NCBI RefSeq assembly: GCF_021107415.1 | Contig: NZ_JAIOSW010000413.1 | Coordinates: 1-6,388, forward strand | Direction of reading: 5' to 3' | Source of the DNA: Desulfobacula sp. | Lineage (GTDB): Bacteria; Desulfobacterota; Desulfobacteria; Desulfobacterales; Desulfobacteraceae | DNA length: 6,388 nt | In this document: piece by piece, positions 1 through 4,533 of the stretch | Numbering within the stretch: the first letter of the stretch is position 1 | Layout of the letters: each line of letters opens with the position of its first letter | Notes under the pieces: generated by a model | Told to the model about the DNA's origin: nothing | What the model saw: the letters and a program-made list of their open reading frames with translations, nothing else | Database searches by the model: none | Made by a program: the position numbers and the translations under genes

Positions 1-505
1 CATCTGCCACAACAGCCAGTTTTTCAAGAGGGATATTTCCACGATCTTTAACTTCGCAAAGATCAATGGCAGGAACAGGAATATGGCTTGAGTTTCCGCC
101 GTAAATACCCATGCTGTTGCCCGGCATTTTCTGGGCAAGGCATCGGTTTCCCCTGCCTGTCTTGCAAAGATAACACTGCCGGCACGGCATGACAGCCGGA
201 ATGATCACTTCCTTCCCGTTCCATGCATCCACGTCATCTGCCGTGTCCACAACTATGCCTGAAATTTCATGCCCTAGTGTTAAAGGGGGTTTATTCACAG
301 TGGGCACGCCATAATAGAAATATCCAAGGTCTGTATGACAGACACCGCAGCCTGCCACTTCAACCAGAACCTCTCCCGGTTTCAGTTCAGGCACATCTAT
401 CTGTGTTTTTTCAAGCTTTCCAGGAGTGACTTCTCCTGTTTCCCTGTCTTTTTTAAAGGGACTGACCATTTGCCAAGTTTGAATTTTGTCCGGTATATTC
501 GCCAT
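1..505 (-). CDS. had: 6-hydroxycyclohex-1-ene-1-carbonyl-CoA dehydrogenase, N-terminal 168 residues (partial)
   Basis: This is the N-terminal half of a zinc-dependent medium-chain alcohol dehydrogenase; the gene continues beyond position 1. Family members oxidise 6-hydroxycyclohex-1-ene-1-carbonyl-CoA to the 6-oxo compound with NAD+ in the cytoplasmic benzoyl-CoA degradation pathway. The translation starts MANIPDKIQTWQMVSPFKKD. Catalytic-zinc region residues are AGCGVCHTD (51-59) and GHE (78-80); the structural zinc site is C108, C111, C114 and C122 (C-X2-C-X2-C-X7-C). The stretch IIPAVMPC (101-108), followed by GRGN and AQKMPGN (124-130), is what points to Had rather than a generic alcohol dehydrogenase. 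The Rossmann NAD-binding half is missing because the window ends; full proteins are about 360-370 residues. The start at 505 has AAGGAG six bases upstream. It lies 18 bp after the DUF2080 gene, so the two are probably co-transcribed. The specific Had assignment is by remembered family motifs; an alternative is another cyclic acyl-CoA alcohol dehydrogenase. Confidence 0.85.
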   Translation of the reverse strand, partial: MANIPDKIQTWQMVSPFKKDRETGEVTPGKLEKTQIDVPELKPGEVLVEVAGCGVCHTDLGYFYYGVPTVNKPPLTLGHEISGIVVDTADDVDAWNGKEVIIPAVMPCRQCYLCKTGRGNRCLAQKMPGNSMGIYGGNSSHIPVPAIDLCEVKDRGNIPLEKLAVVAD

Positions 506-523
506 TTCATACTCCTTATTATA

Positions 524-703
524 TTAACATTTAACCACTTTAACTTTTGTACCAATCCACTCAGGCGGCAGATAAATCCTCCCACTGTTACCGCTTGAAT
601 TAACCGTTTTTTCGATCATTTCATCGCCATAAATTTCAAATTTTACCTTTTTGCGAATGAAATCTTTCTCCAATTTATCAAGCCGTTCATTTTCGGTAAT
701 CAT
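524..703 (-). CDS. DUF2080 (transposon-associated) small protein, AbrB-like fold suspected
   Basis: A 59-residue protein starting MITENERLDKLEKDFIRKK and ending VKVVKC. The central motif SGNSGRIYLPPEWIG (37-51), preceded by a KFEIYGDEMIEKTV strand pair (21-34), is the hallmark of the DUF2080 family, annotated in databases as putative transposon-encoded protein and common in archaea and some anaerobic bacteria. The pattern (GNSGR, then LPxxW, then GxKVKV) resembles the swapped-hairpin AbrB/MazE DNA-binding fold, so a DNA-binding or antitoxin-like role is possible but not shown. The start at 703 is preceded by AGGAGT with a rather long spacing of 11 bases. The stop is 18 bp before had, and no transposase is visible next to it. 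It therefore appears to be the first gene of a had operon transcribed from the promoter near 772-800. Function is unknown. Confidence 0.8.
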   Translation of the reverse strand: MITENERLDKLEKDFIRKKVKFEIYGDEMIEKTVNSSGNSGRIYLPPEWIGTKVKVVKC

Positions 704-728
704 TAGATCTCAATACTCCTCATTTACA

Positions 729-762
729 ACATAGCCATATCTATAATATAATTCAGCTATGT
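729..762. repeat. Inverted repeat in the had-unit leader
   Basis: ACATAGC (729-735) and GCTATGT (756-762) form a perfect 7-bp inverted repeat with a 20-bp AT-rich centre. It lies immediately downstream of the predicted minus-strand transcription start, so it could be an operator or a weak RNA hairpin. Its right arm is part of the 15-bp element shared with the dctP promoter. Confidence 0.4.
747..761 (-). promoter_or_regulatory. Shared 15-bp element, had-side copy
   Basis: The minus strand reads CATAGCTGAATTATA from 761 to 747, starting 10 bases after the predicted -10. It matches the dctP-side copy at 1189-1203 in 14 of 15 positions and has the same orientation relative to transcription. This position suits a repressor operator or a conserved initially transcribed sequence. 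Confidence 0.45.
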
Positions 763-771
763 CTTAGATAC

Positions 772-800
772 CTTATAGATACATTGCAGCTACCTGTCAA
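772..800 (-). promoter_or_regulatory. Predicted sigma70-type promoter of the DUF2080-had unit
   Basis: Read on the minus strand, TTGACA (800-795) is followed by a 17-bp spacer and TATAAG (777-772), a perfect -35 and a 5/6 -10 match. Transcription would begin near 765, giving a leader of about 60 nt before the ATG at 703. The immediate context is CTTGACAGG, as at the dctP promoter. Confidence 0.6.
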
Positions 801-881
801 GAATTTATTTTTACTTATTTTTAGTACCGATCATCATCTAATTAAGAAGGATAAAACACGACTTATTCTGAAAAAAGGAAA

Positions 882-895
882 AAATAAAGTCACTT
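882..895. repeat. AAATAAAGTNACTT repeat, copy 1
   Basis: AAATAAAGTCACTT differs by one base from copy 2 at 981-994. The core AAGTnACTT is itself an inverted repeat with a one-base centre, so this could be a small dimeric-protein site. Its role is unknown. Confidence 0.35.
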
Positions 896-919
896 AACTT
901 AAAATCATAGCTTTATATT

Positions 920-935
920 AGTTGATATATCAACT
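920..935. promoter_or_regulatory. Perfect 16-bp palindrome, operator-like site 1
   Basis: AGTTGATATATCAACT is a perfect 16-bp palindrome. Its 14-bp core GTTGATATATCAAC recurs with one mismatch at 1097-1110, so two sites for one dimeric regulator (MarR, GntR or a similar class) are likely. It lies roughly 160 bp upstream of the predicted had-unit start and 260 bp upstream of the dctP start. No gene for the regulator is in the window. Confidence 0.55.
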
Positions 936-980
936 TTATCTAAAACTATTCTTATGATTAAAAAACTCTGATAACGGTTG

Positions 981-996
981 AAATAAAGTAACTTTA
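981..996. repeat. AAATAAAGTNACTT repeat, copy 2 with perfect inverted repeat
   Basis: AAATAAAGTAACTT (981-994) repeats copy 1 at 882-895, 99 bp away. Here TAAAGT (984-989) and ACTTTA (991-996) make a perfect 6-bp inverted repeat around a single A. It may be a second regulator's binding site; AT-richness lowers its significance. Confidence 0.35.
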
Positions 997-1003
997 AGGT
1001 TTT

Positions 1004-1018
1004 TGTAACTCAGCTATC
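1004..1018 (-). promoter_or_regulatory. Third, diverged copy of the 15-bp element
   Basis: The minus strand reads GATAGCTGAGTTACA (1018 to 1004). It shares the ATAGCTGA core with the two promoter-proximal copies and matches each full 15-mer at 12 positions. No promoter is obvious beside it, so it could be an auxiliary operator between the divergent promoters. Confidence 0.3.
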
Positions 1019-1096
1019 AAATAATCATATTATAGCCATGAATCCCATTAGATTTGAGTCCGTCCCAACACCACAAGCTCCCATAATAAAGGAATA

Positions 1097-1110
1097 GTTG
1101 ATATGTCAAC
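1097..1110. promoter_or_regulatory. Operator-like palindrome site 2
   Basis: GTTGATATGTCAAC is a 14-bp near-perfect inverted repeat and differs from the core of the 920-935 palindrome by one base. It ends 41 bp before the predicted -35 of dctP and is centred about 84 bp upstream of the predicted start. That distance would suit an activator or an upstream repressor site. Confidence 0.5.
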
Positions 1111-1151
1111 GATATAAATCCTGCTTTTATTTTCCAAATTAAACTTTTTCC

Positions 1152-1181
1152 TTGACAGGGTTTCTTTCTTTTAAATATAGT
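1152..1181 (+). promoter_or_regulatory. Predicted sigma70-type promoter of dctPQM
   Basis: TTGACA (1152-1157), an 18-bp spacer and TATAGT (1176-1181) give a perfect -35 and a 5/6 -10. Transcription would start near 1188, leaving a leader of about 150 nt before dctP. The flanking CTTGACAGG and the CATAGCTGA element just downstream are shared with the divergent promoter. Confidence 0.6.
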
Positions 1182-1188
1182 TGTTTAT

Positions 1189-1203
1189 CATAGCTGATTT
1201 ATA
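1189..1203 (+). promoter_or_regulatory. Shared 15-bp element, dctP-side copy
   Basis: CATAGCTGATTTATA begins 7 bases after the predicted -10 and matches the had-side copy (761-747) at 14 of 15 positions in the same transcriptional orientation. It overlaps the predicted transcription start, where bound protein would block RNA polymerase. Confidence 0.45.
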
Positions 1204-1238
1204 GTTACATTGTGACACTATTAAAACGGTTTCGTTGA

Positions 1239-1246
1239 AAGGAGGT
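1239..1246 (+). promoter_or_regulatory. Strong Shine-Dalgarno-like sequence in the dctP leader without an ATG
   Basis: AAGGAGGT is a near-ideal ribosome-binding sequence, but no ATG, GTG or TTG lies at a normal distance. A CTG at 1254 would give a 7-codon frame ending in an ATGA overlap with an ATG at 1274. That 23-codon frame in turn ends in an ATGA overlap with dctP at 1342. A leader peptide, ribosome standby site or chance are all possible. Confidence 0.3.
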
Positions 1247-1341
1247 GGAAAGCCTGGCAGAACACATGGTCACATGATTAAAATTATAGGGTCCCAAGTA
1301 AGCTTTTGGCTCCATACAAACACTTTTAGGAGGTCAACAAA

Positions 1342-2337
1342 ATGAAGAGAATTACAATTCTGGCTTTTTTGATTTTTTGTTTTAGTACATTTTTTACTTT
1401 CAATGCAACGGCGAAAACCCAATTTACCTATGCTAATTTTTTCCCCCCCACACATATTCAAAGCATACTTGCAGAAAGCTGGTGTAAAGAAGTAGAAAAA
1501 AGAACCAATGGTGAAATTATTATTAAATATTTTCCTGCAGGCACCCTTACAAAAGCCCCGCAAACTTATGATGGTGTGGTTAAGGGTATTGCAGATATCG
1601 GCATGACCGTTCTTGCATATTCAAGGGGTCGTTTTACTGTAGCATCCGCCATTGACCTTCCCTTGGGCTACAAAAGCGGTGTACAGGCAACAGCCGTTGC
1701 CAATGCTGTTTTAAACAAATTCCAACCCAAAGAATTTAATGATTCAAAAATTATGTTTGTCCATGGTCATGGCCCAGGGCTTATTCATACCCGTGACAAA
1801 GCCGTCTCTACCATGGCGGGCCTGAAGGGTCTTAAACTCAGGGGTACCGGAACCAGCGGTCTTGTCGCCGCCGCCCTTGGTGCATCTCCTGTTGGTAAAT
1901 CCATGCGAGAATGCTACCAGATGCTTCAAAAAGGTGTTGTCGACGGATCACTCCACCCTGCTGAAGCCAACAAGGGGTGGAAACTAGGCGAGGTTGTTGA
2001 TTATCTGACTGAAAATTATTCAACAGCCTATACCACCACATTTGCTGTTTTCATGAACAAAGGCAAATGGAACAAATTGTCTCCTGCTACACAGAGGACA
2101 ATCAAAGATATCAACGCAGAATGGTCTATTAAACACGGCGAAGCATGGGATGAAGCAGACAAATTAGGTCTTGCGTTCTTTACATCTCAAGGCGGAAAAG
2201 TGGTCAGCCTTTCCAAATCAGAATCCAAAAAATGGGAAGCTGCTGTTGCTCCGGTAATTGATGGATATATCAAGAAAGCAAATGCAAAAGGTGTTGATGG
2301 AAAAGCGGTTGTGGATTTCATCAAAGCGAATATGTAA
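1342..2337 (+). CDS. dctP: TRAP transporter substrate-binding protein, DctP family
   Basis: This is the periplasmic receptor of a tripartite ATP-independent transporter; it binds a carboxylate and hands it to the DctQM membrane complex. The 331-residue length is normal. A signal peptide is clear: K2-R3, a hydrophobic stretch (4-20) and a likely cleavage after NATA (21-24). The mature protein opens with the FTYANFFPP strand typical of the family, followed by AESWCKEVEKRTNGEI (44-59). The KLRGTG segment (165-170) contains R167, the expected equivalent of the family's carboxylate-binding arginine. Later come VVDGSLHP (199-206) and the hinge/ligand strand TTFAVFMNKGKWNKL (232-246). AGGAGGT lies seven bases before the ATG. 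It is the first gene of dctPQM, divergent from the had unit. The ligand cannot be determined; an aromatic or alicyclic carboxylate is plausible from the neighbours, while a C4-dicarboxylate or another organic acid remains possible. Confidence 0.95.
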   Translation: MKRITILAFLIFCFSTFFTFNATAKTQFTYANFFPPTHIQSILAESWCKEVEKRTNGEIIIKYFPAGTLTKAPQTYDGVVKGIADIGMTVLAYSRGRFTVASAIDLPLGYKSGVQATAVANAVLNKFQPKEFNDSKIMFVHGHGPGLIHTRDKAVSTMAGLKGLKLRGTGTSGLVAAALGASPVGKSMRECYQMLQKGVVDGSLHPAEANKGWKLGEVVDYLTENYSTAYTTTFAVFMNKGKWNKLSPATQRTIKDINAEWSIKHGEAWDEADKLGLAFFTSQGGKVVSLSKSESKKWEAAVAPVIDGYIKKANAKGVDGKAVVDFIKANM

Positions 2338-2355
2338 TATTTAAACATTCATTTA

Positions 2356-2395
2356 CAATAAATGACCGGCTTTGATAAAATCCGGTCATTTATTG
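2356..2395 (+). terminator. Intercistronic hairpin between dctP and dctQ (attenuator or RNA stabiliser)
   Basis: CAATAAATGACCGG (2356-2369) pairs perfectly with CCGGTCATTTATTG (2382-2395), giving a 14-bp stem with a 12-nt loop. No clean T-run follows directly; the next bases are GATAGTTTAATTTTT. It may act as a partial terminator or as a block to 3' exonucleases protecting the dctP message. Either would give more binding protein than membrane subunits. Confidence 0.7.
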
Positions 2396-2423
2396 ATAGT
2401 TTAATTTTTAAGCAGGATATTTT

Positions 2424-2918
2424 ATGAACAATATCTCCAAAGCGCTGGACAAATTTTCCGGTCTGTTAAAAATCATCGGTGCTGTAGCCCTGACCGCCAT
2501 GATGCTGTTGACTGTTGTTGATGTGATTGGTCGTTTTTTCAAGCATCCCATATTCGGCTCTGTTGAGCTTGTCGGTTTTCTGGCCACCATCCTGGTTGCT
2601 GCAGCCTTGCCTTATACCTATAAGGTTGACGGGCACGTTGGTGTGGAAATACTGGTTCGCCTGCTGTCTAAAAAAATACAGCTTATCATTGACCTTTTTA
2701 CCCGCACCTTAAGCCTTGTTCTGTTTTGCCTGGTAACCTGGCAGATGTTTCTTTATGCAAAGGATATACGTGAAACAGGAGAAGTCTCCATGAACCTGGA
2801 ATTTCCCATTTATTACATTATATACCTTCTGGCTTTTGGACTACTGGTCTTCTCTGTTACCATAATAGAGATTATTATTAAAGATATTAAGCAATTGAGA
2901 GAATTAAAAACAAAATGA
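2424..2918 (+). CDS. dctQ: TRAP transporter small membrane subunit, DctQ family
   Basis: This inner-membrane subunit of the TRAP transporter associates with DctM and is required for uptake. At 164 residues it has the usual size. Four hydrophobic segments are visible at about 13-35, 47-67, 87-110 and 128-152. Family signature residues are VVDVIGRFF (31-39), PIFGSVELVGFL (42-53), and LPYTYKVDGHVGVEI (62-76), with a basic loop KK near 83-84. The ATG at 2424 has AGGA six bases upstream. It follows dctP by 86 bp, a gap filled by a strong hairpin, and overlaps dctM by four bases (ATGA at 2915-2918), so Q and M are probably translationally coupled. Nothing in it is truncated or unusual. Confidence 0.93.
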   Translation: MNNISKALDKFSGLLKIIGAVALTAMMLLTVVDVIGRFFKHPIFGSVELVGFLATILVAAALPYTYKVDGHVGVEILVRLLSKKIQLIIDLFTRTLSLVLFCLVTWQMFLYAKDIRETGEVSMNLEFPIYYIIYLLAFGLLVFSVTIIEIIIKDIKQLRELKTK

Positions 2919-4231
2919 GTCCAACAATTATTGGCATAATCGGTATTGTAATCATGATCCTCATGTTTCTGACAAGAATGCCTGTTGCATTTGTTATGGG
3001 CATCGTCGGCTTTGTTGGATTCAGCACCATGGTAACACCTAACGCCGGCCTGGTTCTTTTGTCCAGAAATGTGTATGATGTTTTTGGATCATACGATTTA
3101 ACAACAATCCCTTTATTCATCCTCATGGGGCAGCTCGGGTTTAACTCGGGAATCAGCAAACGTCTTTATGACGTTGGCTATAAATTCCTGGGAAGCACCA
3201 GGGGCGGTCTTGCCATGGCCACGGTATCCGCCTGCACGGCCTTTGGAGCGGTCTGCGGCTCCAGTCCTGCAACGGCAGCAACCATGGCAACGGTGGGTCT
3301 TCCTGAAATGAAACGATATAATTATGATGATGAGCTGGCCACAGGATCTGTTGCATCCGGCGGCGGAATCGGTATGATCATGCCTCCCAGTGTTGTTCTG
3401 ATCATTTACGGTATCCTGACGGAACAGTCCATTGGTCAATTATTTGTTGCCGGAATTTTTCCGGCCCTGCTTGTCACTCTTCTTTTCATTATTGCCATTT
3501 ACATCAAATGCCGCTTTAATCCTGAACAAGGTCCTTGCGGTGAAACATTCACCTGGGCGGAAAAATTCAAGGCATTGTTCGGTCTCGGTGAAACACTTGC
3601 TGTGTTTACACTGGTTATAGGCGGTATTTTTATAGGCCTTTTTACACCAACGGAAGCGGCGGCGATCGGTGCGTTCGGTATACTTGTCATTGCGGTACTC
3701 AGAAAACAGATCACCTGGGCCGGATTTATCAAATCCCTGATGGAAACCTTGAGAACCTCGTGCATGGTCATGATGCTCATTGCCGGTGCGGTTATTTTTG
3801 GAAAATTCTTAGCCGTCACAAGAATTCCCTTTGAAATTGCCGGCTGGGTCGCCGAGCTTCAAATGGCGCCGTTCCTGGTTATGGCGGTGGTCATTATGAT
3901 TTATTTTATCGGCGGCTGTTTCATGGATGCCCTGGCCTTTGTCACCTTAACTGTTCCCATTTTCTTTCCGGTTGTCATGGAACTTGGATATGATCCCATC
4001 TGGTTTGGTATCATTATCGTTATGGTGACGGAAATGGGGGTCATCACACCACCGGTTGGTATTAACGTATATGTTGTCTACGGGGTGGCAAAAAATGTAC
4101 TGGAACAGGAAATTCCTCTGGAAAAAATATTCAAGGGTATTTTACCTTTTCTTATTGCCGTGATTGTCGGTGTGATGATCTTGATCATCTTCCCGAAAAT
4201 TATACTATTTTTACCCCATCTCATGTATTGA
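2915..4231 (+). CDS. dctM: TRAP transporter large membrane subunit, DctM family
   Basis: This is the main transport subunit, a sodium-dependent elevator-type carrier in the inner membrane that moves the substrate delivered by DctP. Length (438) is normal for the family. Both inverted halves carry recognisable signatures. In the first half these are IPLFILMGQLGFNSG (65-79), CGSSPATAATMATVGLPEM (114-132) and GSVASGGGIGMIMPPS (144-159). In the second half they are GLFTPTEAAAIGAFG (241-255), GGCFMDALAFVTLTVPIFFP (333-352) and TEMGVITPPVGINVYV (372-387). In characterised homologues (HiSiaQM) the two helix hairpins containing such motifs form the sodium and substrate sites. The start overlaps the dctQ stop as ATGA. 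No ribosome-binding sequence sits at a good distance, which fits coupled translation. It ends 10 bp before a strong intrinsic terminator and is the last gene of the operon. Confidence 0.95.
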   Translation: MSPTIIGIIGIVIMILMFLTRMPVAFVMGIVGFVGFSTMVTPNAGLVLLSRNVYDVFGSYDLTTIPLFILMGQLGFNSGISKRLYDVGYKFLGSTRGGLAMATVSACTAFGAVCGSSPATAATMATVGLPEMKRYNYDDELATGSVASGGGIGMIMPPSVVLIIYGILTEQSIGQLFVAGIFPALLVTLLFIIAIYIKCRFNPEQGPCGETFTWAEKFKALFGLGETLAVFTLVIGGIFIGLFTPTEAAAIGAFGILVIAVLRKQITWAGFIKSLMETLRTSCMVMMLIAGAVIFGKFLAVTRIPFEIAGWVAELQMAPFLVMAVVIMIYFIGGCFMDALAFVTLTVPIFFPVVMELGYDPIWFGIIIVMVTEMGVITPPVGINVYVVYGVAKNVLEQEIPLEKIFKGILPFLIAVIVGVMILIIFPKIILFLPHLMY

Positions 4232-4241
4232 CCCTAACCTC

Positions 4242-4275
4242 AAAAGGTTGAAAATTTTTTATTTTCAACCTTTTT
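4242..4275 (+). terminator. Intrinsic terminator of dctPQM
   Basis: AAAAGGTTGAAAA (4242-4254) and TTTTCAACCTTTT (4262-4274) form a perfect 13-bp stem with a 7-nt T-rich loop. The 3' arm runs into TTTTT (4271-4275). It begins 10 bp after the dctM stop. The A-rich left arm could also allow termination of transcripts from the other strand. Confidence 0.85.
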
Positions 4276-4334
4276 GCATATTCAATCCCTCTGTCAGTAT
4301 TTATAACAATGGAGGAGTTTTTTTATTCTTCATT

Positions 4335-4380
4335 AAAAAATGTGCGGTTTTCACCCGTGCAAGTGATTAAAAACCGCACA
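4335..4380 (-). terminator. Putative minus-strand intrinsic terminator
   Basis: TGTGCGGTTTT (4341-4351) and AAAACCGCACA (4370-4380) form a perfect 11-bp, GC-containing stem. Read on the minus strand it is followed directly by six Ts (4340-4335). On the plus strand no T-run follows, so the orientation favours minus-strand transcription. No established minus-strand gene lies upstream of it; an antisense or small RNA, or a short peptide gene in 4351-4473, is possible. Confidence 0.5.
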
Positions 4381-4533
4381 AAAATAATTCTGTCTGCTTT
4401 TAATTTTATCAACTATCGTATTAATCCTTTGGAATAAAAGGGTAACCATCCTTATTTTATTCTCTGGCATCATGCTTGCTTACCTTTTAAAAATATAGAT
4501 TTCAACATGATATATTTTTTTTAAGGAAAAACT

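Larger units (their letters stand above)
704..1341. other. Divergent regulatory region without a convincing gene
   Basis: This 638-bp, strongly AT-rich stretch lies between the start of the minus-strand DUF2080-had unit and the start of dctP. I find no convincing protein gene; the open frames are 23 codons or shorter. It contains a predicted promoter on each strand, two GTTGATATRTCAAC palindromes, two AAATAAAGTNACTT repeats, three copies of a CATAGCTGANTTATA-type element, and a long predicted dctP leader with two strong ribosome-binding sequences. Its size exceeds what two simple promoters need, which fits multi-site control. Confidence 0.7.
4232..4533. other. Intergenic region between dctM and lhgO
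   Basis: This 302-bp gap holds the plus-strand terminator of dctPQM (4242-4275) and a second perfect hairpin at 4341-4380 shaped as a minus-strand terminator. It also has an imperfect inverted repeat, AAAAGGGTAA (4436-4445) with TTACCTTTT (4481-4489), and the ribosome-binding site of lhgO. A 40-codon frame on the minus strand (4473-4351) and a 42-codon frame on the plus strand (4309-4437) cross the second hairpin; I recognise neither. No confident promoter for lhgO is visible. Confidence 0.6.

Noticed and set aside
397..585. Minus-strand frame overlapping the DUF2080-had junction
   Set aside because: It lies in another frame, overlapping the end of the DUF2080 gene and the start of had, both of which have family motifs and ribosome-binding sites.
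1041..1075. tRNA-like 3' end (TTTGAGTCC followed later by ACACCA)
   Set aside because: The T-arm does not pair, the TTC of the T-loop is absent, and no acceptor 5' strand or anticodon arm is present.
1038..1097. Short frame MNPIRFESVPTPQAPIIKE in the divergent region
   Set aside because: It has only 19 codons, no ribosome-binding site and no family match that I recognise. It could be a gene remnant but is not supportable.
1255..1275. Possible sigma54 promoter (CTGGCAG...) in the dctP leader
   Set aside because: The GG...GC spacing and the TTGC half do not fit the -24/-12 consensus.
1208..1275. CRP/FNR-type site from TGTGA (1211) and TCACA (near 1270)
   Set aside because: The half-sites are about 55 bp apart and do not form a single operator.
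1270..1563. 97-codon minus-strand frame opposite the start of dctP
   Set aside because: It lies opposite the dctP signal peptide and N-terminus, has no recognisable domain, and is best explained as a shadow frame.
3113..3439. 108-codon minus-strand frame within dctM
   Set aside because: It lies fully antisense to conserved DctM motifs; its His/Arg/Gly-rich composition is typical of a shadow frame.
4309..4437. 42-codon plus-strand frame (MEEFFYSSLKNVRFSPVQV...) between dctM and lhgO
   Set aside because: It has no ribosome-binding site, runs through the second hairpin and has no recognisable family. It is probably chance.
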